The notes beneath the pieces were generated by a model. The model saw nothing but the letters and a program-made list of their open reading frames with translations. It had not been told where the DNA came from and made no database searches. The translations under genes and the position numbers were made by a program. Below are positions 1 through 12,424 of a stretch of DNA of 64,000 nucleotides, piece by piece (positions within the stretch are counted from its first letter, which is position 1; each line of letters starts with the position of its first letter). This DNA is from Siphonodentalium dalli (taxonomy: Eukaryota; Mollusca; Scaphopoda; Gadilida; Siphonodentaliidae), in contig CP136062.1 in the NCBI GenBank assembly GCA_032622095.1, forward strand, positions 226,936,578 to 227,000,577, in the 5' to 3' direction.

Positions 1-686
1 AAAACCAACAGGAATGGTCGTCGTGGCGTTTTGGAGAAGCTCAGAGCACCCGTTCTCCACTCTCAGTCACAAAACGGCACTGCGGGGTTAATCTCGTTAA
101 TAGTTAAAGAGCGTTCGTATCCGCTGTGTCGTTGATAAAGATCTTCCATATTTGGGTTCGTTAACCGGTTAACGCTCTTTATTCCCTTTGGCTTACGCAT
201 TCGGTTTTGTTTACGTTATCTGGAACTCGCTTCTGTGTGATTCTTACGTACTTAGGGCTTCATAGGAACGGGGGACATTTTAATCGGGTCAGTTTGTTAT
301 CTGGAACACGCTTCTGTGTGATTCTTACGTACTTAGGGCTTCCTAGGAACGGGGGACATTTTCATCGGGTCAGTTTTTCCGCCAGAGGTGATCTTCACCT
401 TGAAACGGGTACCCACAAATGATATATATGTGTGTGTCCTTTATAGACTCGAACCAATTGAGCTCAAACTTGCTAACAACGGGAAGTGTCATGGACGGGT
501 TAAATTGTGACCCCGACCTGACCTTGACCTTGAAAATGGTCAATTCAAGGTCAAATCGGGTAAAACTGGCGGATTTCGACGAAATTTTACACCTATGTGC
601 AGCATACGTGTCTCGGAAACTGTTGCAATTGCTTTTTCGAACAAAGCCATGAGACGAACCACGCCAGTGGCGGGCTAACCTGCTTG
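1..686 (+). mobile_element. Helitron, 3' part (non-autonomous)
   Basis: The window opens inside this element. Its right end carries the family's 3' signature: a short hairpin (CCGCC, loop AGT, GGCGG) about 11 nt before the terminus, here decayed to CTTG instead of CTAG. A 5' TC end, a 3' CTAR end with a nearby hairpin and absence of inverted repeats are the known marks of Helitrons. The interior has a tandem pair of about 90 bp (215-290 and 298-375) and no transposase. Inference: a non-autonomous copy mobilised by an enzyme encoded elsewhere. Confidence 0.6.
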
Positions 687-1897
687 TCTATCTATACTAT
701 ATATTTTGAGACTTCGTATATATGTGTGTGTGTACTTCATAGAATCCGAAACGCGTGTACAGATTGAGATCAAACTTCCTATGTAAGTGTCAAATCCCAC
801 CGACACGACCGTGGTCGCGGTTTAGAGAAGCTCAGAGCACCCGTTCTCCAATCTCAAATCACCGCAAAGGCACGGCGGGGGTTAATCAAGTGATTATTTA
901 ATGAGCGTTTGTTTTTGACGCATCTCTATAAAGAGCGTCTGTTTCCCATTCAACGTTATTCGCATCTGCAGAGTTATACGGGAACGCAAACGTTATCGCT
1001 CGAAATTTATTCCATGCGAGCACGGATGGCGCGCTTTGTTTTTACAGTATATACCTTTGGTATATACCGAAATCATCCCAGATAATCACGAATATAGCAT
1101 CAGATTTCTCCCCAGATATACCGTTATAAAGCTACTGGAATCTGCCAATCTACGGGAAATTCCAGGGAATGCCGATTGAGCTAAAACTTGCTACCTACGG
1201 GAAGTGTCATATATATGAGTGTGTCCTTTATAGACTCTAACCGATTGAGCTCAAACTTGCTAAATAAGAAAATAGCCCCCAAGCCGTAAATATCAACAAC
1301 AACGATATTGCTACCTACGGGGAGCAACGTTATTAGCATCTGCAGAATTATGCAGAGATAAAGTGCTTTCCTATTTTTAGAACGCAACACATATTTACGT
1401 CGCGTTGGTGATTGAGGTTCACAACGGGGTTAATTGACTGTCCGCTCTTTGCGACGATGAGGTTCACGGCGGGGACTATTGACCAACACTCACAATTTCG
1501 TCTTTTGCATCAGATACCAACACCTCGACCGATCGGGACGAAACTTGGTACGTGAGTGTAGTTTGACCAGGTGGTCGTCGCTGTCGTATTGGCGAGCCCG
1601 TGCGACGCCCGTGCAGCGCATGCGCAGACGAGATATCGGAAACGGGTGGAGCTATCGACTTGAAATTTGGTATGTGAATGTATCTTGCCCCGGATACGAA
1701 TTTTATCGGGTCGCCGAGCCCGTGCGACGCCAGATTCGCGCATGCGCAGACCAGATCTCGGAAACGGGTGGAGCTATCGACTTGAAATTTGGTTTTTGAG
1801 TAGCCCGGTCCTGTACGGGGTTACATTGAAAAACTAAAATTAATGGATCGACCAAAGCCATGGGACGAATGCCGCCAGTGGCGGGCTAACCTGCTAG
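687..1897 (+). mobile_element. Helitron, non-autonomous, tandem copy 2
   Basis: It begins at the TCTATACTATATATTTTGAG start shared by the copies and ends at CTAG (1894-1897), just after the CCGCC/GGCGG hairpin. The 5' third shares the family block (gttttggagaagctc region). The middle is private: it is GC-rich and holds two related segments of about 75 bp (1601-1672 and 1716-1798) with gcgcatgcgcag motifs. No coding capacity is seen. It is joined directly to the next copy. Confidence 0.6.
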
Positions 1898-2948
1898 TCT
1901 CCTATATATTTTGAGACTTCCGTAAATATATATATATATTTGTCCTCTATAGAATCGAAAACGGCTGGCTCGATTGAGCTCAAACTTCCCATCTAAGGGT
2001 AAAAACCCACGGGAATCGTCGTCGCGGCGTTTTGGAGAAGCTCTGAGCACTCATTCTCCACTCCCAATCACAAAAAAGGCACTGCGGGGGGTTAATCACG
2101 TGATAATTTAATGAGCCTTTATATATGACGCGTCGCTATGAAAGAGCGTTTGTTTACAATTCAACGCAACGTTATCGCTCGAAATTTAGCATCGAAAAAA
2201 TTTAATTTCTTTCATCAAAAACATAATTACGTGTTGGACTCTGTAATTTTAAGAATATGTAAGTATTACACATACTCAGCTTAAAATTTTGAAAAATAAG
2301 AGTTTTATCGACATAAATCGATTTTAATGGGAAATCCTATGTTAAAATTTAGCATCGAAAAATTTAATTTCTTCCATCTAAAACATAATTACGTATTGGA
2401 CTGTGTCATTTTAAGAACATATAAGTATTACACGCAGACACAAAAAGTCTCAGCTTGAAATTTTGAAAAATAACAGTTTTATCGACATAAATCCATTTGA
2501 ATGCGAAATCCTATCTTAAAATTTAAATATTACGCCACTGGCGGCATTCGTCCCATGACAATTCTATGGAAGCAAAATGGTCAACTCGGGACGGGTCAAC
2601 CGATTGAGCCCAAACTTGCTACATATGTGTACTTTTGTCCCGAAAGTGTCACGGACGGGTCAAATCTTGAACCCGACGTGACATTGACCTTCAAACTGGT
2701 CGTTCAAGTTCAAATGGGGTTAAACTGGCGGATTTCTGTACTTTTGTCCGGGGAGTGTTTTGGACGGGTCAAATCATGACCACGACCTGACATTGACCCA
2801 CAAAATTGTCAATTCAAGGTCAAATCGGGTAAAACTTGCTGATTTCGACGAAATTTTGTGCAAATGCAACACAAGTGTCTCGGAACCTGTTGCAATTGCT
2901 TTTTCGAGTCATGGGACGAATGCCACCAGTGGCGGGCTAACCTGCTAG
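1898..2948 (+). mobile_element. Helitron, non-autonomous, tandem copy 3
   Basis: It has a TCTCCTATATATTTTGAGAC start and a 3' hairpin with CTAG at 2945-2948. Two related blocks (about 2165-2340 and 2341-2520) form an internal duplication. The middle matches the copy at 33175-34244, so both derive from the same subfamily. No protein is encoded. Confidence 0.62.
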
Positions 2949-3957
2949 TCTATACTATATATATTTGAGACTTCCGTATATATATATGTGTGTACTTCAT
3001 GGAATCGAAAACGTGTGGACAGATTGAGCTCAAATTTCGTATATAAGTATAAAATCCCACGGACACCGCCGTGATCGCGTTTTGGAGAAACTCAGAGCAC
3101 CGTTTCTCCCTTCCCAATCATCAAAATCACCGCAATCGGCACTTCGGGGTTAATAGCGTTGATATATAAAGAGCGTTCGGTTTCAGCAGTGTCTATATAA
3201 AAAGCGTCGTTTTCGCTATCTACTTATCTGTATGACGGGAGTCTGAAGCCTGTCGCTCGAAATATTATGCAGAGAGATTTCACGACGGGAAGCGTTTGTT
3301 TTCAATTCAATGCAATGTTATGGAGTCTGATTGTAGCCTTTCGCTCGAAATATTATGCAGAGAGATTTCACGACGGGAAGCGTTTGTTTTCAATTCAATG
3401 CAATGTTATCGCTCGAAATATTATGCAGAGAGATTTCACAACATTAGGACGGGTACGGCAGACTCGAAATATTATGCAGAGAGATTTCACGACGGGAAGC
3501 GTTTGTTTTCAATTCAATGCAATGTTATCGTAGAGAAATTTCACGACGGGAAGCGTTTGTTTTCAATTCAATGCAATGTTATCGCTCGAAATATTATGCA
3601 GAGAGATTTCACGACATTAGGACGGGTATACGGGTAGGTTAAAAAAAAAGAATGCGTTGTCTGTCGTTCTCCTCACCTTAATCGGGTAAAATAAGGTCTA
3701 ATCGGGTAAAATATTGAAAAACTAAAAATTTAATTAAAAAAATTCAAAAATTCAGTAAATTAAAAATGCACGGGTAAAATATTGAAAAACCAAAAATTAA
3801 TTCAAAAATCCAGTAAATTAAAAATGCGCATTTAACACATGTTATAAAAAAAAAAAATTAATATTAACTCATTGAAAAAATAAAATTCAATTCATTAAAA
3901 AAATTAAAAATTGTCATGTTTCTGACGAACGCCGCCAGTGGCGGGCTAACCTGCTAG
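2949..3957 (+). mobile_element. Helitron, non-autonomous, tandem copy 4
   Basis: It begins TCTATACTATATAT and ends CTAG at 3954-3957 after the same hairpin. It contains a private array of about 67-bp units (about 3252-3625), each holding tattatgcagagagattt and an aattcaatgcaatgttat tail, with shortened units interspersed. Open frames over the array are by-products of the repetition. Confidence 0.6.
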
Positions 3958-4134
3958 TCTATACTATATATTTTGAGACTTCCGTATATATATATATGTG
4001 TGTACTTTATAGAATCGAAAACGACTGCACCCATCGAGCTAAAATTTCGTATATAAGTGTAAAAACCCACGGGGATCGTCGACGTCGCATTTTGGACAAG
4101 CTCTGAGCACTGAGTCTCCAATCCCAATAATCAA
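3958..4134 (+). mobile_element. Helitron 5' fragment
   Basis: Only the first about 180 bp of a Helitron copy is present. It starts directly after the CTAG of the previous copy and is cut by the start of the next one at 4135. No 3' hairpin belongs to it. Confidence 0.5.
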
Positions 4135-5313
4135 TCTACTATATAATTTGAGACTTCCGTAAATATATATGTTTGTCCTTTATAGACTCAAAAACGGCTG
4201 CACCGATTGGGCTCAAACTTCCTATATAAGGTTAAAAACCCACGGGAATGGTCGTCGCGGCGTTTTGGAGAAGCTCCGAGCACCCGTTCTTCACTCTCAG
4301 TCACAAAAACGGCACTGCGGGGTTAATCGCGTTGATAGTTAAAGAGCGTTCTTTTCCGCAGTGTCGTTGATAAAGAGCGTATGTGTGTAATGTGATTCTT
4401 ACGCCTGGGTCTGGGCGTGTGCGTGTAAGACTGTATCCAGACACGAGTGTGTTGTGTGACGTACTTAGGGCTTCCTAGGAATGTGTCGTGGCAAAATTAG
4501 ACCCCCACGGCATCCCCACGGCAATTTTAATTCACATTCCCAACACCTAGCAGGGACAAATATATATTAGCCAGCACCAAGGCGAGTCTTGTGACGTATT
4601 AATTCAAATGCTTTCGATCAAACAATATTCTCTGTCGCACTCATATTTCGTCATCTCTACGAATCCACTGCAATCGACCTATTTTTAGAACGCAATACAT
4701 GGTACCAAATTTACGGCGCGTTGGTGATGGGGGTGAACGGCGGGATTAATTTAAATATGTCATGTTGGTAACAATATCTAGCCGAGAATTTCTCAGACCT
4801 ACAGACGAATGCGACCAGGAAATTTCAAAATTGGTCACTTGACCTCCCCATGAATATCTTCTGGGAAATTCCAGGGAATGCTTGCCCATTATCGGGCCAT
4901 TGTGTGTGTCGCGGTCGCGCAATTTTAACACTTTCGAGGTAAATACACGTGGTTGTGAATTACGTCACGCCACGTGGATCCAGGCGGAAGTTAACCTGAC
5001 CCTTCCGATGCCGCGTACGTTAGTGATACCGGAGTTATAGCGTGCGCGTTATGTTTTTTGACTGACCGCAGTGCCCGATCCGCCGAATGTGAACATGTTA
5101 TCAACTGTTACGGCAGTCCGTGGCCCATGGCAGTCAATTGCCGTGGCGAATATTGAAGCCTACTGATCAATTCAAGGTCAAATCGGGTAAAACTGGCGGA
5201 TTTCGACGAAAATTTACACCTAGGTGCAGCATACGTGTCTCGGAAGCTGTTGCAATTGCTTTTTCGAACAAAGCCATGAGACGAACCACGCCAGTGGCGG
5301 GCTAACCTGCTAG
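4135..5313 (+). mobile_element. Helitron, non-autonomous, last tandem copy
   Basis: It starts TCTACTATATAATTTGAGAC after an A and ends with hairpin plus CTAG (5310-5313) followed by T, which fits insertion between A and T. The interior holds a private GC-richer segment (about 4440-5100). The end (about 5165-5313) closely repeats the end of the first copy. Confidence 0.6.
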
Positions 5314-6660
5314 TCAAATATAATTTGTCAAGTACCTAAATGCTCATATCTAACAATTGCGTCTAATTGAATTTCATTCTATAATTTAAGATCGTTACTT
5401 TTTATGGGGTGCGGGTGGAAGTTCATTTTATTCATTGTGGGGAAAGTGACTCCACAAGTGTACCAAGACAACTAGGGGCCGCTCGATTCACCATAATTAT
5501 CGGCGCGCCCCTGCTATGCGAAGGCACGATGTTCGATACGCAGATAACAGTTCGGACCACCCGAAGTAGAAAGCTAATGCAGCATGAAGACTTAGAAGTA
5601 TACACACAAGAAGGACGGCCATCCGAACGATTTACGGATTAGCTATCGCAGGTGTACTAGGAAAGATGCCCATTGGAAATTAATGCGGCGAGCTGACCAG
5701 GAGAGGATACAGAAGAATGACGCTCGTCCGATTACCCCAACTACGCCCCAAACTGATGTACCGCGAAATACGCCTTGGGCTAGCAACGTCACCCCTGACT
5801 ATAAAGATTCCCTGATTTTATTAGAGAAATCATGATGCTTTGGAACTCCCTCGAGTCGACACTAGTACTCGTACTACCGATGCAGAGATGCCATGAAGAC
5901 AGCTAGGATCTCTAGCCGGAAGCATGGATAGGAATGCAAGGTAACACATTATGATCTTGTATTCCTAACAACACACCACTGATGCGCCGACGAAGAAGAA
6001 GAGCAGACGACAGGAAGATAAGCTCAACCGGAACTCAACCGAGTCGATGACAAGCAGACACGCCCGACCTATGAAGACCCTAAACCGAGCAGACGACAGG
6101 AAGATAAACTCAACTAGGAAGAAGCCAGACTTGATGAATGAACATTATTGACTTTGTTGCAATTAAATAATCAACCGTTTTAATTGTCTTAAGAGTTATA
6201 TGTACCCGTATTGGCACACAAGCTTGGTCTGCCTATTTCTAATGGAATTGAGACAAAACATTCCAGTTATTCCAGACAATCCTGTTATTATCTGCCTGTC
6301 GCTAAAGTTCTCCATAATCAATATTATCGCAGCGACAAATGACTGTGTCGCCTTCAAATAGGACAAATACGCACTGATAAGCATCCTATTTGACAGCGAC
6401 CAAATTATCTCGCTGGTTCGCCACAAAGCGAGAAATCGACGAAGCATAACACCACTACCGTTACCGCATCGTGGCAGCGATGCGATCGGTTTCGATGTGA
6501 ATATAAATATTCCGCACTTTGAACAGCTATATATGGACGACAGAAACGGCCGTAAAAAAAATCGCGCGCTCGCGTTCGGTGTGAGTTGACCTTAAATCGG
6601 TATTTCGTGATTTGTTTTGTCCTATCTTACCACTACCTTACCCCTGCAATATTACGTAGT
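5314..6660. other. Unassigned intergenic DNA with a 28-bp direct repeat
   Basis: No recognisable gene. Base composition between 5400 and 6130 is more GC-rich than the flanks, and there is a 77-codon open frame (5409-5642, plus strand) whose product I do not recognise. A 28-bp sequence beginning gagcagacgacagg occurs at 6001-6028 and again, with one change, at 6087-6114. It may be a decayed retroelement, but I see no domain to support that. Confidence 0.3.
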
Positions 6661-7260
6661 TTAGAAGATCTGCGGCTGTCGCATGCATGCGGTAATGATG
6701 CCGTAATAATGCCTCGCGGCTATCCATTCACAGGAGTGCGGCCAACTGTGTTTAACGTATAGTTATAACGTATATAACCACCAAAATGAGTTCCATACAC
6801 AAGAACGCTGGTTGCCTTCACAGACCTGCGGCTGCGCGGCCAACACATGCGTTCTTCTGCTTTCACAGACATGCGGCTGACGCATGCGACCAACTCGTGC
6901 GGCCAATGCATGCGGCTATCGGGTCACTAATAACTGGCTTTTTTTAAATCGGATACGTTTAACTTCGTCAGCCGCATGTCTGTGAAAGCAGCTTTACATA
7001 AGTCATACAGGCATACACGTCGGCTGTATGGACATACAGTAATGCCCCAAATAATCGACTCCTTAAACACAGCAGAATTATGGGTAATTGTTTCAGGATT
7101 TAGTCGGAAATATGGCTTGTTGCCATTCATTCTCATTGAGAGCTTTCCGATGAATGGCAACAAGCCATATTTCCGACTAAATCCTGAAAAGTTACCCATA
7201 ATTCTGCTGTGGTTAAGGAGTCTATTATGTAGGGCATTACTGTATATATAACGGCTTGAA
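6661..7260. repeat. Foldback element with long inverted repeat
   Basis: Positions 7030-7128 and 7151-7247 are near-complete inverted copies of each other, separated by about 20 bp. Each arm holds the stretch ggaaatatggcttgttgcc or its complement. Outside this, gctttcacagacatgcggct (about 6858-6878) is inverted at 6969-6992. Repeated catgcggc words fill 6670-6920. This fits a foldback-type DNA transposon. No target duplication was identified. Confidence 0.5.
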
Positions 7261-7366
7261 ATAAGTACTGTCGATGTTGTGCAGCTGATTGAAACGAAGA
7301 TATTATCAGTTGTTCTCGTCATGTGATTTGAAAAGGAAACCAGGACACATTTCCTCTCTATTCCAG

Positions 7367-7528
7367 GGTGATGTCGGCGGTCCGGTCACGTGCCGAGAAA
7401 CAACAACAGGGGAGCGAATCGTTGTTGGTCTTATAAAGTCCGGGACATGCCGGGAAGATATGCGGTTCACCATCTTCGTTAAGCTAAACACTCGTGACTC
7501 GGAAGCCATTTTGAGAAATATTCAATAG
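7367..7528 (+). pseudogene. Orphan terminal exon of a trypsin-like serine protease homolog
   Basis: The open frame follows a good 3' splice site (tctattccag) and encodes 53 residues ending in TAG. It starts GDVGGPVTC, the block around the catalytic serine of S1 proteases, where Ser195 is replaced by Val. The rest aligns residue by residue with the last exon of the full gene at 38017-37859: same length class, same TTTGE and VVGL.KSGTC, same C-terminal amphipathic helix region. Earlier exons should lie upstream on the same strand, but that DNA is Helitron and palindrome and I find none. It is either the remnant of a duplicated pseudoprotease gene or the end of a gene starting outside the window. 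Family membership is certain; status is uncertain. Confidence 0.65.
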
Positions 7529-7898
7529 TTTCAAATTAAATTAAAACACTATGTATATATACTATTGACAATTATGATTTTTTCGCATTGAAAATGAATG
7601 AATATATATCCGAAATAGAACCTAAATTAAATTAAAATTATTCTAAGAGGGTTACATACCTCTGAAAGTTTAATAATTCATCACACGGTGAACACCCGAG
7701 CTTCGTTCATTATATCGTTCTGTTCTGTCAGGACTTTTCCTCATGAATCTGTCAGAGAGACCATGGTTCTAAATGATCCTGAACGTTTAACAATTCATCA
7801 CACAAACATGGTGAATACATAGCTGAATTAATTGCATAGAAATGCAGCTAAAATGCCGTTTGTCACGACTGGAGCTTCCTGAATTGTTTGCGAAAATC
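7529..7898. other. Intergenic DNA, nothing recognised
   Basis: AT-rich sequence after the orphan exon. One phrase (aattcatcacac) occurs twice, about 125 bp apart (7675, 7791). No gene or mobile-element end was identified. Confidence 0.3.
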
Positions 7899-8125
7899 CT
7901 GTGCCAATGCAACTCTTATATATGCGAGTCTTCCATATATAGGGCGCCTTATATACGAGAATGCATTGGTCTAACAATATTTACCTCGACCTTGTAAGCC
8001 AGTGCATTATCTTATATGTATATATACAAGGCTCTCTATGTGAGAGTTGCATATTTAAGAGAATGCGATGACACAGGACCTTTAATGCTCCACCATGCGC
8101 AGCCCCCGTCGTGAATGGGTTAAAG
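7899..8125. mobile_element. Decayed double-hairpin (piggyBac-type) MITE remnant
   Basis: The sequence repeats in degraded form the two hairpins of the MITE family at 20391, 41899, 44126 and 56771: ccaatgc, cttatatatgcgag, then agaatgcattgg, followed by a second weaker hairpin ending near 8085. The TTAA-flanked outer ends are not recognisable except for a possible gggttaaag at about 8118. It is an old copy. Confidence 0.45.
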
Positions 8126-8264
8126 GAACAAAAGGCACGCGGTCCTTAAATGTAAAAAAAATTAAATGTTTGTAAATCCACCGTTATTATGAAGAATACC
8201 AAAACAATAGATAGAATTTGTCTTATTTCCAGTCACGAAATTTCGCATTTTGAAACCGTTGTTA

Positions 8265-10915
8265 TTTAACCCGTTCTATACTAAAGCATCATTGACGAGT
8301 AGTTATCCTATAGGAAATGTTCAGTTATAACTTTAACCCTTTTTATACTAAATCATCATTGACGAGTAGTTATCTCATAGAAAATGTTCAGATAATAAGT
8401 TTAACTTTTCTATACTAAAGCACCATTGACGAGTAGTTATCCTATAGAAAATGTTCAGTTATAACTTTAACCCTTTTTATACTAAATCATCATTGACGAG
8501 TAGTTATCTCATAGAAAATGTTCAGATAATAAGTTTAACTTTTCTATACTAAAACACCATTGATGAGTAGTTATCCCATAGGAAATGTTCAGATAATAAG
8601 CTTAACCATGTATATCCTAAATCGTCATTGATGAGTAGTTATCCCATAAGAAATGTTCAGATAATAAGTTTGACCCTTTCTATACTAAACCGTCATTGAT
8701 GAGTAGTTATCCCATAGGAAATGTTCAGATAATAAGTTTAACCCTTTCTATACTAAAGCATCATTGATGAGTAGCTATCCCATAGACATGTTCAGATAAT
8801 AGTTTAACCCTTTCTATCCTAAAACATCATTGGTGAGTAATTATCCCATAGGAAATGTTCAGGTGATAAGTTCAACCCTTTCTATTTGATGAGCAGTTAT
8901 CACAAAATAAATGTTTAGACAATAAGTTTAACCCTTCTATACTAAAGCATCACTGATGAGTAGTTATCCCATAAGAATTGTTCAGATAATAAGTTTAATC
9001 CTTTCTGTTCTAAATCATCATTGACGAGTAGTTATCCCATAGGAAAGGTTCAGATAATAAGTTTAACCCTTTCTATACTTAAGCATCATTGATGAGTAGC
9101 TATCCCATAAGAATTGTTCAGATAATAAGTTTAATCCTTTCTGTCCTAAATCATCATTGATGAGTAGTTATCCCATAGGAAATGTTCAGATAATAAGTTT
9201 AACCCTTTCTATACTAAAGCATCATTGATGAGTAACTATCCCATAGACATGTTCAGATAATAGTTTAACCCTTTCCATCCTAAAACATCATTGGTGAGTA
9301 ATTATCCCGTAGGAAATGTTCAGGTGATAAGTTCAACCCTTTCTATTTGATGAGCAGTTATCACAAAATAAATGTTTAGACAATAAGTTTAACCCTTCTA
9401 TACTAAAGCATCACTGATGAGTAGTTATCCCATAAGAATTGTTCAGATAATAAGTTTAATCCTTTCTGTCCTAAACCATCATTGATGAGTAGTTATCCCA
9501 TAGGAAAAGTTCAGATAATAAGTTTAACCCTGTCTATACCAAAGCATCATTGGTGAGTAGTTATCCCATAGAAAATGTTCAGCTAATAAGTTTAATCCTT
9601 GCTGTATTAAAGCACCATTGATGAGTAGTTATCACATAGGAAATGTTCAGATAATAAGTTTAAACCTTTCTATACTGAATCATCATTGACGAGTAGTTGT
9701 CCCATAGGAAATGTTCATATAATAAGTTAAATCTTTTCTACACTAAAGCATCATTGGTGAGTAGTTATATATAACATGTTCAGATAATAAGTTTAAGCCT
9801 TTCTATACTAATGCACCATTAATGAGTAGTTATCCCATAGGAAATGTTCAGATAATAAGTTTAATCCTTTCTATACTAAAGCATCATTTATGAGTATTTA
9901 TCCCATATAAAATGTTCAGATAATAACTTTAACCATTTTTATACTAAATCATCATGGACGAATAGTTATCCCATAGAAAATGTTCAGATAATAAGTTTAA
10001 CTTTTCTATACTAAAGCATCATTGATGAGTAGTTATCCCATAGGAAATGTTCAGATAATAAGTTTAACCCTTTCTATACTAAAACACCATTGAGGAGTAG
10101 TTATCCATTAGGAAATGTTCATACAATAAGTATAACCCTCTATATACTAAATCACCAATGAATTAGTAGTTATCCCATAGGAAATGTTCAGATATTAAGT
10201 TCAACCATGTTTATACTAAATCATCATTGACGAGTAGTTATTCCATAAGAAATGTTCAGATAATAAGTTTAACCCTTTCTATACTAAAGCATCATTGATA
10301 AGCAGTTATCCCATAGAAAATGTTCAGTTGATAAGTTTAACCTTTTCTATCCTAAAGCATCATTGACGAGTAGTTATCCCATAAGAATTGTTCAGATAAT
10401 AAGTTTAACCCTTTCTATACTAAAGCATCATTGATGAGTAGTTATCCCATAAGAAATATTCAAATAATAAATTTACTCTTTCTATCCTAAATCATCATTG
10501 ATGAGTAGTTATCCCATAAGAAATGTTCAGATAATAAGTTTAACCATTTCTATACTAAAGCATCATTGATGAGCAGTTATCCCATAAGAAATGTTCATAT
10601 AATAAGTTTAACCCTTTCTATACTAAACCATAATTGATGAGTAGTTATCACATATGACATGTTTAAATAATACGTTTAACCCTTTCTATATCAAATCATC
10701 ATTGATGAGTGGTGGTTATCCCATAATAAATGTTCAGATAATAAGTTTAACCCTTGCTATACTAAACCATCGTTGATTAGTAGTTATCACATATGAAATG
10801 TTCAGATAATAAGTTTAACCCTTTTTATATTAAAGCATCATTGATTAGTAGTTATCAGTGATAATCACATAGGAAATGTTTAGATAATAAGTTTAACCCT
10901 TTCTATGCTAAAGCA
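8265..10915. repeat. 68-bp satellite array
   Basis: About 39 tandem copies of a 68-bp unit with the constant words gatgagtagttatccc, aatgttcagataataagttt and ccctttctatac. Copies diverge moderately and a few are shortened (for example near 8885 and 9345). A block of several units (about 8755-9000) recurs at about 9215-9480, showing higher-order amplification. The array runs directly into the lectin duplication at about 10920. Isolated monomers sit at 57175 and 63220. Confidence 0.9.
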
Positions 10916-11514
10916 TAATTTTTTACCAAAAAAAAATTAAAAAAATTAAAACATAGGGCTATTATTGGTCTAAAATTAACCAGTTTCCCCACTAATTACC
11001 GATTTGAAAATAAAAAAATGAAAACAATTTCAACCTATATTTGGTGTAAAATTTTCAAATTAATGTTGTGTCAGGCATGAAATTTCCAACCGTTAAACAT
11101 TTTGTCCAAGTTCAGGGGGTTACACTCCTCCTAAAACCTTGTCGCCATGTCCCTGCGAGCTTGTAATATATAAAGATGAAGGATTTATGTTGTCGAACTG
11201 TCGGACAGGGCTTCACGGTTATAACTGATATGATCGGTCAAGCTCCAGACTGAGATATCTGCCATAGCTCCGCCGAGATTACGAATGCAACAACTGTGGG
11301 AACGAGGAACAATTTGTCTGCGATAAATTGGGACGTTGGTCATTAGAATGTTTATCCTCTTCTTTAATATGACAAAATAGCAAACATTCTCCAATTTCTT
11401 GTGTCATTCATACATTTTGTATCATCATGTGGGGGAAATTATATGACGGATATGTTTAAAGCCATTACATGAATGTCTTTTACTATATGTAGACAAACAG
11501 AAAGGCGTTATAGT

Positions 11515-11690
11515 CCGCCAGACAGTCCCCCCATCTGACTTATCACTGTCATTCTGCAGGGATAGGTGTGACTCGATCCGTCAGCCAGTCCCCCCATCTG
11601 ACTTGTTACTGTCATTCTGGAGGGCTAGGTGTGATTCTCCCTGACAATCCTCCATTATGACTTGTCACTGTTATTAAGAGGGCTGACCCT
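11515..11690. repeat. About 63-bp minisatellite, copy A
   Basis: Roughly three units share the words agtccccccatctgactt, cactgtcatt and ggtgtga. The same array at 21755-22040 in copy B has about four to five units, so unit number changed after the duplication. No coding function is seen. Confidence 0.7.
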
Positions 11691-12313
11691 GTCAGACACC
11701 CACTTACCTATACGGTTACCTATAAAACCAGATGCCTGACCAGCTGGAGATTTTATTTATTAAACAAATATGTTATAGCTCATCAGACATTACATGAAAA
11801 TTATCAAATAAAAACATTTTTTTTATGGCTGGTGGTCTTTCTAGATGAAAATAATTATGAAATTTCTTGTATCAAGGAAAATTAAAAAGTGTCCTCTCAT
11901 GATTATCACATATGATATCATGGATATCATGAATATATCAGCCTCACTTGTGATAACAGTTCAAACTTACAGCAGTTCTTGGAACCTGAAAACAGCGAAA
12001 TTCACATATTTTTCAAGCCACAAAAGTGAAGAAAACAGGGTTATAATTCCCAACGAGTTGACGGTTCTTAAATATTGTGTCACAATAATCGCTTGTACCA
12101 AATTCCAAAAAGAATTTCCAGACAGATTTTGAGAAAATGATCACGCCATGCTGTTAATTCACACATTTCAACTTAATGTATATAAGTGTTTTTATTTTTG
12201 GTACCTCCATTTATGTTCGTGAACTCCGCCATTAAGTTCATGTATTACAAGTGGAGTTACCATTTTTGTTGTTATGTGGACCGCTTGCATCTATTCCGGA
12301 ATGTTCGATATAT

Positions 12314-12319
12314 TTTATT
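12314..12319 (-). terminator. Poly(A) signal of lectin gene A
   Basis: AATAAA on the minus strand, about 415 nt after the lectin stop codon. The identical hexamer and context occur at 22674-22679 in copy B. If used, the 3' UTR includes the 37-bp repeat array. Confidence 0.5.
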
Positions 12320-12424
12320 CTATAAATAAACGCAAATATGTTTTTCAACACCAAGTCAGCTCTGCTATGCTCCTCGCGCTGTGACTGACAGTGAAACCAT
12401 CTCCGTTCCGCTGTGGGTGACAGT

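Noticed and set aside
8265-10915. CRISPR-like array
   Set aside because: Units are contiguous and diverge along their whole length; there are no constant repeats with unique spacers, and the DNA is eukaryotic.
11845-12132. 95-codon plus-strand frame kept in both lectin copies (also 22206-22493)
   Set aside because: Conservation is explained by the recent duplication as a whole; the flanking non-coding DNA is equally similar, and there is no domain.
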